From NCBI RefSeq assembly GCF_003501885.1, contig NZ_QWFA01000036.1, positions 1-64,000 of the forward strand: a DNA stretch of 64,000 nt, given 5' to 3'. This DNA is from Streptomyces globisporus (GTDB lineage: Bacteria > Actinomycetota > Actinomycetes > Streptomycetales > Streptomycetaceae). This document shows, one piece after another, positions 26,781-43,272 of this stretch. Numbering within the stretch: position 1 is the first letter of the stretch; every line of letters starts with the position of its first letter. Position numbers and translations under genes: made by a program. The notes below the pieces were generated by a model. It did no database searches. It was not told the origin of the DNA and saw only the letters and a program-made list of their open reading frames with translations.

Positions 26781-27107
26781 CGGCGTGCCCGGGGCGGGTG
26801 CCTTGCTCTTCCGCCGGTGACGAGTAGGGTGATCTTCGCCGTGCGCCTCCCGCAGGCCCCTCCAGTGCTGCCCGCGGGTTCCCGGGGGTGGCCGGTGAAG
26901 GCTCCTGGCGGATCCGATCGGACCGGCGGGCCTTGACGAACCGGACGCGGCGCGCAATTCTCAGGACGCGTCATCACTTCGATCCGTATCCGAGGCATGG
27001 ATCGAGAGTGAAGAGGGAAGTAAAGAAGCGCGCACCCCAGCGCGAGGGCAAGACATAGGTGTTGAGAACAGCTGTTGAGAGCAACGTGGGTCTCTGAGAA
27101 CCCCGAC

Positions 27108-27136
27108 TGGACATCAGTGTGCCACTTGGCTACACT
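27108..27136 (+). promoter_or_regulatory. candidate rpoB promoter and long leader
   Basis: TGGACA (27108-27113), a 17-nt spacer and TACACT (27131-27136) followed by GACC give a good HrdB-type promoter with a leader of about 175 nt to rpoB. Two weaker candidates lie upstream in the same 618-nt gap (26701-27318): TTGCTC-N16-TAGGGT at 26803-26830 and TTGACG-N17-AATTCT at 26933-26961. No gene is seen in the gap. Confidence 0.55.
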
Positions 27137-27318
27137 GACCCTTTGCGCTGCCTGTTAGCTGCCTCCTGCCCGTCACCAGGGGCATGCCCACGCTGAAGCA
27201 CCGATGACCGACCCCCTCCGACCTGGTCGTTTACGACCGATTCGGAACGGCCTGTCTTTGTGTCCAGAGTGGGACCGGTACGCGCGTAGTGAGTCCGAGC
27301 CCTCGGAAGGACCCCCTC

Positions 27319-30300
27319 TTGGCCGCCTCGCGCAACGCCTCGACCGCGAATACGAACAACGGTGCCAGCACCGCCCCGCTGCGCATCTCTTTTGCAAAGA
27401 TCAAGGAGCCCCTCGAGGTTCCGAACCTCCTCGCGCTGCAGACCGAGAGCTTTGACTGGCTCCTCGGCAACGCCGCATGGAAGGCTCGCGTCGAGGCTGC
27501 TCTGGACAGTGGACAAGACGTCCCCACCAAGTCCGGCCTGGAGGAGATCTTCGAGGAGATCTCTCCGATCGAGGACTTCTCCGGGTCGATGTCGCTCACG
27601 TTCCGCGACCACCGTTTCGAGCCCCCGAAGAACTCGATCGACGAGTGCAAGGAGCGCGACTTCACGTTCGCCGCGCCGCTCTTCGTCACGGCCGAGTTCA
27701 CCAACAACGAGACCGGCGAGATCAAGTCCCAGACGGTCTTCATGGGCGACTTCCCGCTCATGACCAACAAGGGCACCTTCGTCATCAACGGCACCGAGCG
27801 TGTCGTCGTGTCGCAGCTGGTCCGCTCGCCGGGTGTCTACTTCGACTCCTCCATCGACAAGACGTCCGACAAGGACATCTTCTCCGCCAAGATCATCCCC
27901 TCCCGGGGTGCCTGGCTGGAGATGGAGATCGACAAGCGCGACATGGTCGGTGTCCGCATCGACCGCAAGCGCAAGCAGTCCGTCACCGTCCTCCTGAAGG
28001 CTCTCGGCTGGACCACCGAGCAGATCCTCGAGGAGTTCGGCGAGTACGAGTCCATGCGCGCCACCCTGGAGAAGGACCACACCCAGGGCCAGGACGACGC
28101 ACTGCTCGACATCTACCGCAAGCTGCGTCCGGGCGAGCCGCCGACCCGCGAGGCCGCTCAGACGCTGCTCGAGAACCTCTACTTCAACCCGAAGCGCTAC
28201 GACCTCGCGAAGGTCGGCCGCTACAAGGTGAACAAGAAGCTCGGCGCCGATGAGCCGCTCGACGCCGGGGTGCTCACCACCGACGACGTCATCGCGACCA
28301 TCAAGTACCTGGTCAAGCTGCACGCCGGCGAGACCGAGACGATCGGCGAGTCCGGCCGGGAGATCGTCGTCGAGACCGACGACATCGACCACTTCGGCAA
28401 CCGTCGTCTGCGCAACGTGGGTGAGCTCATCCAGAACCAGGTCCGTACGGGCCTGGCGCGGATGGAGCGCGTCGTGCGTGAGCGCATGACCACCCAGGAC
28501 GTCGAGGCGATCACGCCGCAGACCCTGATCAACATCCGGCCGGTCGTCGCCTCCATCAAGGAGTTCTTCGGCACCAGCCAGCTGTCGCAGTTCATGGACC
28601 AGAACAACCCGCTGTCGGGTCTCACCCACAAGCGCCGTCTGTCGGCTCTTGGCCCGGGTGGTCTCTCCCGTGAGCGGGCCGGCTTCGAGGTCCGAGACGT
28701 GCACCCGTCCCACTACGGACGCATGTGCCCGATCGAGACCCCCGAAGGCCCGAACATCGGTCTGATCGGTTCGCTCGCCTCGTACGGCCGCGTCAACGCG
28801 TTCGGCTTCATCGAGACGCCGTACCGCAAGGTCGTCGACGGCCAGGTCACCGACGACGTCGACTACATCACCGCCGACGAGGAGGACCGCTTCGTCATCG
28901 CCCAGGCGAACGCGACCCTCAACGACGAGCTGCGCTTCACCGAGCCGCGCGTCCTGGTCCGCCGTCGTGGCGGAGAGGTCGACTACGTGCCCGGCACGGA
29001 CGTCGACTACATGGACGTCTCGCCGCGCCAGATGGTGTCCGTCGCCACCGCGATGATCCCCTTCCTGGAGCACGACGACGCCAACCGTGCCCTCATGGGC
29101 GCGAACATGATGCGTCAGGCGGTGCCGCTGATTAAGTCGGAGGCCCCGCTCGTCGGCACCGGCATGGAGTACCGCTGCGCCACCGACGCCGGCGACGTCC
29201 TCAAGGCCGAGAAGGACGGTGTGGTCCAGGAGGTCTCCGCGGACTACATCACCGTCACGAACGACGACGGCACGTACACCACGTACCGCATCGCCAAGTT
29301 CATGCGCTCCAACCAGGGCACCTCGGTCAACCAGAAGGTCGTCGTCTCCGAGGGCGACCGGATCATCGCCGACCAGGTGCTCGCCGACGGACCGGCCACC
29401 GAGAACGGTGAGATGGCCCTCGGCAAGAACCTGCTCGTGGCGTTCATGCCGTGGGAGGGTCACAACTACGAGGACGCGATCATCCTGTCGCAGCGCCTCG
29501 TGCAGGACGACGTCCTCTCCTCGATCCACATCGAGGAGCACGAGGTCGACGCCCGTGACACCAAGCTCGGCCCCGAGGAGATCACCCGGGACATCCCGAA
29601 CGTCTCCGAAGAGGTCCTCGCCGACCTCGACGAGCGCGGCATCATCCGGATCGGTGCCGAGGTCGTCGCCGGTGACATCCTCGTCGGCAAGGTCACGCCC
29701 AAGGGCGAGACCGAGCTGACCCCCGAGGAGCGCCTGCTCCGCGCGATCTTCGGTGAGAAGGCGCGCGAGGTGCGCGACACCTCGCTGAAGGTGCCGCACG
29801 GTGAGATCGGCAAGGTCATCGGCGTCCGCGTCTTCGACCGCGAAGAGGGCGACGAGCTGCCGCCGGGCGTGAACCAGCTGGTCCGCGTCTACGTCGCGCA
29901 GAAGCGCAAGATCACCGATGGTGACAAGCTCGCCGGCCGTCACGGCAACAAGGGCGTCATCTCCAAGATCCTGCCGATCGAGGACATGCCGTTCCTGGAG
30001 GACGGCACCCCGGTCGACATCATCCTCAACCCGCTGGGTGTCCCGTCCCGAATGAACCCGGGACAGGTCCTGGAGATCCACCTCGGCTGGCTCGCCAGCC
30101 GCGGCTGGGACGTCTCCGGCCTCGGTGACGAGTGGGCCAAGCGCCTGCAGGCCATCGGCGCCGACCAGGTCGCCCCCGGCACCAACGTCGCCACGCCCGT
30201 CTTCGACGGTGCGCGCGAGGACGAGATCTCCGGTCTCTTCGAGGCCACGATCCCCAACCGCGACGGCGACCGCCTGGTCCAGCCCTCCGGCAAGGCCCAG

Positions 30301-30804
30301 CTGTTCGACGGCCGCTCCGGCGAGCCGTTCCCGGACCCGGTCTCGGTCGGGTTCATGTACATCCTCAAGCTGCACCACCTGGTCGACGACAAGCTCCACG
30401 CGCGTTCGACCGGCCCGTACTCCATGATCACGCAGCAGCCGCTGGGTGGTAAGGCGCAGTTCGGTGGTCAGCGCTTCGGTGAGATGGAGGTGTGGGCCCT
30501 TGAGGCTTACGGCGCCGCGTACGCCCTCCAGGAGCTCCTGACGATCAAGTCCGACGACGTGACCGGCCGCGTGAAGGTCTACGAGGCCATCGTCAAGGGC
30601 GAGAACATCCCCGAGCCCGGCATTCCCGAGTCCTTCAAGGTGCTCATCAAGGAAATGCAGTCGCTCTGCCTCAACGTGGAGGTGCTGTCCTCGGACGGCA
30701 TGTCCATCGAGATGCGCGACACGGACGAGGACGTCTTCCGCGCGGCGGAGGAGCTCGGTATCGACCTGTCCCGGCGCGAGCCGAGCAGCGTCGAAGAGGT
30801 CTGA
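27319..30804 (+). CDS. rpoB: RNA polymerase beta subunit
   Basis: Beta subunit of RNA polymerase, 1161 aa. The rifampicin pocket is standard: [32 protein letters not shown] with Asp427, His437 and Ser442 (E. coli 516, 526, 531), so no resistance change is evident there. [23 protein letters not shown] and GRPS-type C-terminal segments ([23 protein letters not shown]) are present. TTG at 27319 is chosen because GGAAGGA (27305-27311) is 7 nt upstream and it gives MAASRNAS; an in-frame GTG at 27289 would add ten atypical residues. Confidence 0.97.
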   Translation: MAASRNASTANTNNGASTAPLRISFAKIKEPLEVPNLLALQTESFDWLLGNAAWKARVEAALDSGQDVPTKSGLEEIFEEISPIEDFSGSMSLTFRDHRFEPPKNSIDECKERDFTFAAPLFVTAEFTNNETGEIKSQTVFMGDFPLMTNKGTFVINGTERVVVSQLVRSPGVYFDSSIDKTSDKDIFSAKIIPSRGAWLEMEIDKRDMVGVRIDRKRKQSVTVLLKALGWTTEQILEEFGEYESMRATLEKDHTQGQDDALLDIYRKLRPGEPPTREAAQTLLENLYFNPKRYDLAKVGRYKVNKKLGADEPLDAGVLTTDDVIATIKYLVKLHAGETETIGESGREIVVETDDIDHFGNRRLRNVGELIQNQVRTGLARMERVVRERMTTQDVEAITPQTLINIRPVVASIKEFFGTSQLSQFMDQNNPLSGLTHKRRLSALGPGGLSRERAGFEVRDVHPSHYGRMCPIETPEGPNIGLIGSLASYGRVNAFGFIETPYRKVVDGQVTDDVDYITADEEDRFVIAQANATLNDELRFTEPRVLVRRRGGEVDYVPGTDVDYMDVSPRQMVSVATAMIPFLEHDDANRALMGANMMRQAVPLIKSEAPLVGTGMEYRCATDAGDVLKAEKDGVVQEVSADYITVTNDDGTYTTYRIAKFMRSNQGTSVNQKVVVSEGDRIIADQVLADGPATENGEMALGKNLLVAFMPWEGHNYEDAIILSQRLVQDDVLSSIHIEEHEVDARDTKLGPEEITRDIPNVSEEVLADLDERGIIRIGAEVVAGDILVGKVTPKGETELTPEERLLRAIFGEKAREVRDTSLKVPHGEIGKVIGVRVFDREEGDELPPGVNQLVRVYVAQKRKITDGDKLAGRHGNKGVISKILPIEDMPFLEDGTPVDIILNPLGVPSRMNPGQVLEIHLGWLASRGWDVSGLGDEWAKRLQAIGADQVAPGTNVATPVFDGAREDEISGLFEATIPNRDGDRLVQPSGKAQLFDGRSGEPFPDPVSVGFMYILKLHHLVDDKLHARSTGPYSMITQQPLGGKAQFGGQRFGEMEVWALEAYGAAYALQELLTIKSDDVTGRVKVYEAIVKGENIPEPGIPESFKVLIKEMQSLCLNVEVLSSDGMSIEMRDTDEDVFRAAEELGIDLSRREPSSVEEV

Positions 30805-30810
30805 CGGGCC

Positions 30811-30841
30811 GGCCGGCCGCCTCATCCCGAGGCGGCCGGCC
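30811..30841 (+). other. rpoB-rpoC intergenic stem-loop
   Basis: Perfect 13-bp stem with an ATCCC loop, 6 nt after the rpoB stop. There is no U tract, so it is more likely an mRNA stability or processing element than a full terminator between two subunits needed in equal amounts. Confidence 0.6.
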
Positions 30842-30902
30842 CTCCCCGGACCCGTTCAGACCATTGATTGAGACGAGACCCCGAAAGAGGGATTGACGAC
30901 AA

Positions 30903-34802
<3,900 letters not shown>

Positions 34803-34819
34803 GCGAGTCGCTTGAACGA

Positions 34820-34864
34820 CCGGAGGGCGGTCACCCCGTACACAACGGGGTGACCGCCCTCCGG
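34820..34864 (+). terminator. terminator of rpoBC
   Basis: Perfect 20-bp stem (34820-34839 with 34845-34864) with an ACACA loop, 18 nt after the rpoC stop. It is the longest perfect hairpin noticed in the window; no U tract. It also faces the convergent small gene ending at 34898. Confidence 0.88.
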
Positions 34865-34897
34865 CGTTCGTGCCGCCCGGGGGCTCCGGGGCGGCCT

Positions 34898-35170
34898 CTA
34901 CCGGCCCAGCAGGGCGTGGTGGACCCGGAGCAGGGCCCGGGTGCCCACGGCCAGCAGAGGGGGCACGTCGGGCAGCGGGACCCTGCGGGCGAGGGCCAGG
35001 ACGTCCACGACGATCGCGTAGTCGTCGACGACGGACTGCGGCAGGCCGGGGGTGCTCATGGCCGGGGCGTAGGCGGAAGCGGCGTCACCGTATTCGATGA
35101 CGGCCAGGCTGACGTCGGTGTCGAGTGCGCTCGGTGCCGGGGATACGGGGTCACGGTGGTCGGCTGTCAC
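34898..35170 (-). CDS. small protein of unknown function
   Basis: A 90-aa product on the opposite strand between rpoC and rpsL. GTG at 35170 is supported by a perfect AGGAGGT (35182-35176 on the minus strand) 5 nt upstream; a longer frame extends to 35314 without support. The protein is mostly helical in character: DTDVSLAVIEYGDAASAYAPAMSTPGLPQSVVDDYAIVVDVLALARRVPLPDVPPLLAVGTRALLRVHHALL. It has no signal peptide, membrane helix or motif I recognise. I recall small uncharacterised genes here in other streptomycetes. Confidence 0.65.
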   Translation of the reverse strand: MTADHRDPVSPAPSALDTDVSLAVIEYGDAASAYAPAMSTPGLPQSVVDDYAIVVDVLALARRVPLPDVPPLLAVGTRALLRVHHALLGR

Positions 35171-35392
35171 GTGGGACCTCCTGGGGCCGGGCCGGTCGCG
35201 GGGGCCGGTCGGTCTGGTCGGCTGACCGCATTGTCCGGCAGAGCGCGACAGGGCGGTCAGGCCGTAAGGACGCTGTGTTCGCGCCGCCCGGTTGCCGGGA
35301 CCCGGCAACCGCACGGACGGTCGGAGGCCAGCCGTTCCGACCCGTCGCCGGTGGTCGGCGGCCCCGCCCCGCAGGCATGGACAGCATTTGTT

Positions 35393-35421
35393 TTGACCCA
35401 GCTCCGTGAGGTAGGTACGCT
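35393..35421 (+). promoter_or_regulatory. candidate str operon (rpsL) promoter
   Basis: TTGACC (35393-35398), a 17-nt spacer and TACGCT (35416-35421): the best-scoring HrdB-like promoter in the window by eye. It gives a leader of about 187 nt before rpsL. The region 35171-35392 upstream shows no gene or structure that I can support. Confidence 0.65.
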
Positions 35422-35541
35422 CAAGCCTTGTGCCTGGGGTGTGCCTGGGCTCGTGTGCGTGTCCTCAACCGCAGCGCGAGTCCGTCAGTGGCCACCGCAA
35501 TCTGCGCCCCTTCTGCCCCCAGGGCGGGAGTCCGCAGTATT

Positions 35542-35581
35542 CGACACACCCGACCGCGTGGGTCGGCGATGTTCCAGGTTA
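35542..35581 (+). promoter_or_regulatory. rpsL leader element shared with rpsJ leader
   Basis: A 25-nt block (35542-35566) containing CCCGACCGCGTGGGTCGG, whose CCGACC/GGTCGG arms form a hairpin, followed by GTTCCAG (35571-35577) and GTTA (35578-35581). The same block, 24/25 identical, and the same GTTCCAG/GTTA occur before rpsJ at 44102-44164. It starts 74 nt before the rpsL GTG. Confidence 0.7.
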
Positions 35582-35615
35582 GTTTCACGAACGGCACACA
35601 GAAACCGGAGAAGTA

Positions 35616-35987
35616 GTGCCTACGATCCAGCAGCTGGTCCGGAAGGGCCGGCAGGACAAGGTCGAGAAGAACAAGACGCCCGCGCTCGAGGGTTCGCCCC
35701 AGCGTCGCGGTGTCTGCACGCGTGTGTTCACGACCACCCCGAAGAAGCCGAACTCGGCCCTCCGTAAGGTCGCGCGTGTGCGTCTGACCTCCGGCATCGA
35801 GGTCACGGCCTACATCCCGGGTGAGGGACACAACCTGCAGGAGCACTCCATCGTGCTCGTGCGTGGTGGCCGTGTGAAGGACCTGCCGGGTGTTCGTTAC
35901 AAGATCATCCGCGGCTCCCTTGACACCCAGGGTGTCAAGAACCGCAAGCAGGCCCGCAGCCGCTACGGCGCCAAGAAGGAGAAGTAA
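35616..35987 (+). CDS. rpsL: 30S ribosomal protein S12
   Basis: S12 lies at the decoding centre and controls accuracy; its mutations give streptomycin resistance. The 123-aa product has the standard Lys43 (TPKKPNS) and Lys88 ([10 protein letters not shown]), so this is the wild-type, streptomycin-sensitive form at those positions. GTG start. First gene of the str operon rpsL-rpsG-fusA-tuf. Confidence 0.98.
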
Positions 35988-35989
35988 GA

Positions 35990-36460
35990 ATGCCTCGTAA
36001 GGGCCCCGCCCCGAAGCGCCCGGTCATCATCGACCCGGTCTACAGCTCTCCTCTTGTCACCTCGCTGATCAACAAGATCCTCCTCGACGGCAAGCGTTCC
36101 ACCGCCGAGCGGATCGTGTACGGCGCCATGGAAGGCCTCCGCGAGAAGACCGGCAACGACCCGGTCATCACGCTGAAGCGCGCGCTTGAGAACGTCAAGC
36201 CCTCGCTCGAGGTCAAGTCCCGCCGTGTCGGTGGCGCCACCTACCAGGTGCCGATCGAGGTCAAGCCCGGTCGCGCCTCCACCCTCGCTCTGCGCTGGCT
36301 CGTCGGTTACTCCCGCGCCCGCCGCGAGAAGACCATGACCGAGCGCCTCATGAACGAACTGCTCGACGCCTCCAACGGCCTCGGCGCTTCGGTCAAGAAG
36401 CGTGAGGACACCCACAAGATGGCCGAGTCCAACAAGGCCTTCGCGCACTACCGCTGGTAG
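35990..36460 (+). CDS. rpsG: 30S ribosomal protein S7
   Basis: S7 nucleates assembly of the 30S head and contacts E-site tRNA. The 156-aa protein shows [49 protein letters not shown] and the C-terminal [20 protein letters not shown]-type end. The ATG is 2 nt after the rpsL stop. Confidence 0.98.
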
Positions 36461-36498
36461 TCGCTACCCCCATCGAGACCGAGAGAAGACTGAGCCTT

Positions 36499-38628
<2,130 letters not shown>

Positions 38629-38670
38629 CTCTCCCGAGCTCACGCTTTAGGCTTGTCACCGGAGCCCGGT

Positions 38671-38710
38671 GGGCATGCGGCACAGCGCGTCAGCACTGTG
38701 CCGTATGCCC
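38671..38710 (+). other. fusA-tuf intergenic stem-loop
   Basis: 15-bp stem (38671-38685 with 38696-38710, one G-U pair) and a 10-nt loop in the 157-nt fusA-tuf gap. From recalled work on streptomycete tuf1, a separate promoter lies in this gap. A weak candidate is TAGGCT at 38648-38653 with GTAACT 17 nt upstream. The hairpin could attenuate read-through or stabilise tuf mRNA. Confidence 0.6.
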
Positions 38711-38785
38711 CCGGCGCCGGCACCCCAGCAAAGATCACCTGGCGCCGATGAAGCAAGGCGTACAGAACCACTCAGGAGGACCCCA

Positions 38786-39979
<1,194 letters not shown>

Positions 39980-40021
39980 TTTCTGCTTGGTCCTTGGACC
40001 TGGTGGCTCACTGAGTCGCTA

Positions 40022-40059
40022 GAAGGGCCCCGCACCTCTTCGGAGGTGCGGGGCCCTTC
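40022..40059 (+). terminator. terminator of the str operon
   Basis: Perfect 17-bp stem with a TTCG tetraloop, 42 nt after the tuf stop, ending near 40059 without a U run. Confidence 0.88.
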
Positions 40060-40091
40060 GCGTGCGTACGGCCGGGGCCGCGGACATGGCT

Positions 40092-40134
40092 GTAGGGCCC
40101 CGGTACCTCGGGCGGTGAGGTACGGGGGCCCTAC
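40092..40134. terminator. bidirectional stem-loop facing the S1 protease gene
   Basis: 10-bp plus 7-bp stem arms (40092-40109 with 40117-40134) interrupted by one G-G mismatch. It lies between the tuf terminator and the convergent protease stop at 40191, so it probably ends minus-strand transcripts. Confidence 0.65.
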
Positions 40135-40190
40135 GGTTCAGGGGGACGGCGGATCGGTCAGGTGTCCGCCGTCCCGGGTGGGGCGTCCTG

Positions 40191-40916
40191 TCAGACGCCC
40201 GCGATCGACCGGATCCAGGACCGGTACGCGGTGACGTTCGTGTACGCGGTCGTGGTCTGGCGGTCGCTGGTGGAGGCGACGCCGACCTGGATGCCGTTCG
40301 CCGTCATCGGGCCGCCGGAGTCGCCGCCGGCGGTGATGCCGTTGCCGCGGCGGGCGCAGATCGCCGAGCCGCCGTACGCGTCACCGCAGCCGCCGGTGAC
40401 CGTCACGTTGGCGACCTTCAGGTAGCGCGACTGGCAGTTCGCCTCCGAGCCGCACTGCGAGGTCGCGCCCCAGCCCCAGACCTGGACGCTCTGGCCGACG
40501 CTCACCGAGCCGGGCGAGCCGAGGCGGGAGTAGGTGGCCTGCACGGAACGGTCAAGGCGCACCAGCGCCAGGTCCGAGCTGTGGGTGTAGGTCTGGACGC
40601 CGTTCGCGACGACGCCGCCACTGTGCTGGTCGAGGCTGCCGATGCGGAACGACAGGCCGCCGCCGGTGACGCAGTGCTTGGCGGTGAGGATCCAGGTCGG
40701 CGCGATGATCGTCGCCGAACAGGTCTCTCTGCCGTTCGAGAAGAGCCGGGCGGCCCAGGGGGCGTTCTGGGCGTAGCCGCCGCCGATGATCTGGGTGGTG
40801 GGCGGCGGGGCGTCCTGGAGCGGCGGCGCGGGTGCGGCCGTCGCGGACGGTGCGAAGAGCGAGAGGACGCAGGCCGCTGCTGCGGCGACAGCGGGCATGA
40901 GCCGGGATATGCGCAT
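40191..40916 (-). CDS. secreted S1-family serine protease
   Basis: A 241-aa secreted chymotrypsin-fold protease. Signal peptide is residues 1-27 (cleavage near SATA-AP). A short propeptide follows to the mature N-terminus near I43-IGGG. The triad is His81 (LTAKHC), Asp115 (SSDLALVRLD) and Ser200 (GGDSGGP). The S1 base is unusual: the position equivalent to chymotrypsin 189 is Ile194, not the Asp of trypsin, and the usual Cys191 equivalent is Ala196. Specificity therefore is not trypsin-like by sequence. ATG at MRISRLMPAV. Confidence 0.88.
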   Translation of the reverse strand: MRISRLMPAVAAAAACVLSLFAPSATAAPAPPLQDAPPPTTQIIGGGYAQNAPWAARLFSNGRETCSATIIAPTWILTAKHCVTGGGLSFRIGSLDQHSGGVVANGVQTYTHSSDLALVRLDRSVQATYSRLGSPGSVSVGQSVQVWGWGATSQCGSEANCQSRYLKVANVTVTGGCGDAYGGSAICARRGNGITAGGDSGGPMTANGIQVGVASTSDRQTTTAYTNVTAYRSWIRSIAGV

Positions 40917-41014
40917 GATGCCTCGTTTCGCGCGACACGCTGGGTAGGCGTGTCCGTGGGGGATGGTGGGCAACAGGGTGCCGGAGCGCGACGAGGGCGG
41001 GTACTAACGTTTGG

Positions 41015-41033
41015 CCATAACGCGGCGTTATGG
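41015..41033. promoter_or_regulatory. perfect palindrome near S1 protease promoter
   Basis: Perfect 9-1-9 inverted repeat (CCATAACGC, one base, GCGTTATGG). It overlaps the PIG-L stop codon at 41028-41030 and lies about 100 nt upstream of the protease start. A TAGTAC -10-like element on the minus strand at 41006-41001 would put the repeat over its -35 region, as an operator would be. Confidence 0.45.
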
Positions 41034-43133
41034 GACGGGAGTTGGGAGACGCGGTCCCTTCCAGGGGCGCCAGAGCCAGGGTGCGGCGTCCGGGCCGAAG
41101 CCCACGACGGCGGGCCGGCCGTCCGCCGCGTCGAGGTGAAGGACGGCGCCGTCCAGGGCGACGGGGCCCCGCGACCGTACGGCGACTCCCTCGGCGGTAC
41201 GCACCTGGATCCGGCCCTCCTCGGACCGGCCGAGCAGAACCGGGCCACCCGGTGACGGGGCGGCGGTCACCGGACCGTACCCCCCGAAGCGGGGCGCGGG
41301 GGCTGCGCCGGCGCGCACGGCGACGAGCCGCTCGCGTGCGGCGGGCCGGTAGTACAGCTCCACGGACCCGTCGGCCGCCGGGAGTGCGCCGGGTGCGTGC
41401 GCGGGGACGGGGGAGCCGGTGAGCTGGGTGCGGGCGGTGACGTCGGTGCCCGGCGCGTCCTGGGTCCAGTGGTGCACGGCGTGGTGCCCGGCCGCGTACA
41501 CATGGACGAGCTCCGCCGTGTCCACGACCGCGGTCACCCCGTCCTGGATCTCGCCGCCGCCCATGTCCCGCCAGCCGCTCCAGCGGCCGGTGACCGCGTC
41601 GCGCACCCGGGTGCTCAGCCCCTTCTCCGCGTTCCGTACGAAGAGGTGGACGCGGCCGTCCGGGGCGGTGACGGCGACCGGGGTGCCGATGCGGCGGCCG
41701 TGGTCGGGGCCCGTCGCGGGGTTGCCGAGGCCCTGCCAGGCGAGGAAGGGGCCGCCGGGGGAGCGCTGCTCCAGGAGCACGATCTCGCGCTCGTTGTCCG
41801 CGCCGTGCCCGCCGAGGGCCGCGAACCGCAGCCCGAACAGCAGTTGCCGCCCGTCCGACGTCACCGCGGCGCCCAGCACCGGGGCGAGCGGGCCGCCGCC
41901 GAGGTCGTCCGGCGCGTCCCAGACGCTGCTGCCGGGCGCGCTCTCGCGCCACCGGACGGCGCGCAGCCCGAGCACCCCGTAGGCGGTGAGCCGGCCGTCC
42001 GCCCCGGTGGCGACCTGGGCCCGGGGGCCCGGGTAGCGGTGGTGGGTGGAGCGCACCCAGCCCTTGCGGTTGGTGAGCGGCCGGTCGCCGCCCACGTTGT
42101 AGTCGCCGCAGCCGGAGGGGTTGCCGCACTCCCAGTCGGGGTCGCCGCCGTACGGGACGAGGTGGGCGGCCTTCCGCTCCAGCACGGAGGGCGGCAGGTT
42201 CTTCGGCCAGTGCCGGTTGTAGTACCCCCGGAACGAGGCGACGACGAACCCGGGCACCGGCTCCCCGCGCCCCGTCGCCCGTGCCACCCAGCGGATCAGG
42301 GCGGCCCAGGCGAAGCACCCGGCCGCGGTGTGGTCGGCGTGGTCGGAGTACCCGCGCTGCTCGCTGTCCCGGCGGCGTTCGTACTCGCTGCTGAACTGGA
42401 GGTCCGGGTCCGGGTCGAGGGTGTGCACGACGGTCGGCCGGTACTCCTCCAGCAGCCCGGTGAGGACGTCGATCAGCGACTCGTACGTATACGAACCGGC
42501 GCGCTCCAAAGGCGAGTTGTCGGCCACGACGGTACGCAGCACGAGCCGGCGGTCCCGCCAGAGGCTGGGCAGCCCGGGGCGGCCGCGCCCGGTGTGCATC
42601 GCGGTGTTGAGGAAGACCAGCTCGACCCGCCGGACGCCGTCGGTCAGGAGGTTCACCTCGGCCCGGTGGCCGCCGTCCAGGGCCTTCACCGACTTCTGCC
42701 AGGGCGCGAACCGGTCGAGCCCGAGCAGCTCGGCGTACGCCTGGCGCAGGCCCTGATGGCGGGAGGAGGAGTACGCGGCACGGTCGGGGGCCGGGCGGGG
42801 CGCGCCGGGGATCTTGTTGACGCCGTCCGCCTCACCCGCGGTGAGATACACGCAGACCAGCGGGGTCCCGGCGTCCAGGGCCTCACGGGTGTCCGGGTTC
42901 ATGAAGTACAGATCGTCGTCCGGGTGGGCCAGCAGTTGCAGGACCAGGGCCCGCCGGGTGCTCGCTATGGCCAGACCGGGCGCCGGGTCCGCTTCCGGCC
43001 CGCGCCGCCGGGGAGCCGGCACGGCGCATCCGGCGGTGGCGGCGGCAGCGCCGGCCGCTCCGGCAGCGAGGAGCAGGGTGCGTCGGGGCATCCGTATCCG
43101 GGACAGGACAGATCGATCCACCACGCCGCGCAC
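41028..43133 (-). CDS. secreted PIG-L (LmbE) deacetylase with propeller-like domain
   Basis: A 701-aa exported zinc hydrolase. The N-terminus has a Tat-like arginine pair (PRRTLLLAAGAAGAAAA) and a lipobox-like TAGC with Cys36, so it may be a Tat lipoprotein. The PIG-L domain (about residues 62-330) has AHPDDD (His70, Asp72, Asp73) and a later YSDHADHTAAG zinc region, so it probably removes N-acetyl groups from a sugar. The C-terminal half has repeated blocks such as GWRDMGGGEIQDGVTAVVDTAELVHVYAAG, like a sugar-binding beta-propeller. GTG at 43133 or ATG at 43091 could be the start. Confidence 0.8.
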   Translation of the reverse strand: MRGVVDRSVLSRIRMPRRTLLLAAGAAGAAAATAGCAVPAPRRRGPEADPAPGLAIASTRRALVLQLLAHPDDDLYFMNPDTREALDAGTPLVCVYLTAGEADGVNKIPGAPRPAPDRAAYSSSRHQGLRQAYAELLGLDRFAPWQKSVKALDGGHRAEVNLLTDGVRRVELVFLNTAMHTGRGRPGLPSLWRDRRLVLRTVVADNSPLERAGSYTYESLIDVLTGLLEEYRPTVVHTLDPDPDLQFSSEYERRRDSEQRGYSDHADHTAAGCFAWAALIRWVARATGRGEPVPGFVVASFRGYYNRHWPKNLPPSVLERKAAHLVPYGGDPDWECGNPSGCGDYNVGGDRPLTNRKGWVRSTHHRYPGPRAQVATGADGRLTAYGVLGLRAVRWRESAPGSSVWDAPDDLGGGPLAPVLGAAVTSDGRQLLFGLRFAALGGHGADNEREIVLLEQRSPGGPFLAWQGLGNPATGPDHGRRIGTPVAVTAPDGRVHLFVRNAEKGLSTRVRDAVTGRWSGWRDMGGGEIQDGVTAVVDTAELVHVYAAGHHAVHHWTQDAPGTDVTARTQLTGSPVPAHAPGALPAADGSVELYYRPAARERLVAVRAGAAPAPRFGGYGPVTAAPSPGGPVLLGRSEEGRIQVRTAEGVAVRSRGPVALDGAVLHLDAADGRPAVVGFGPDAAPWLWRPWKGPRLPTPVP

Positions 43134-43272
43134 TCCGTCCGCTCCCGCTTCCCCCGCAGCGGGCGAACGGCCGCCCTGTCCTGCGTACTCCCTGACTCTC
43201 CGCGCAGGTCAGCGGCGGTCGAGCCGCGCCTGCGGGGGAGTAGACGGACGGAGGGGCGGGCGGGTTGCCCGG

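Noticed and set aside
27289-27318. GTG at 27289 as rpoB start
   Set aside because: It adds ten residues unlike known RpoB and places the strong GGAAGGA inside the gene; TTG at 27319 gives the expected 1161-aa protein.
40191-40916. Naming the protease a trypsin
   Set aside because: The specificity Asp is not present at the expected position, so only S1 family is supported.
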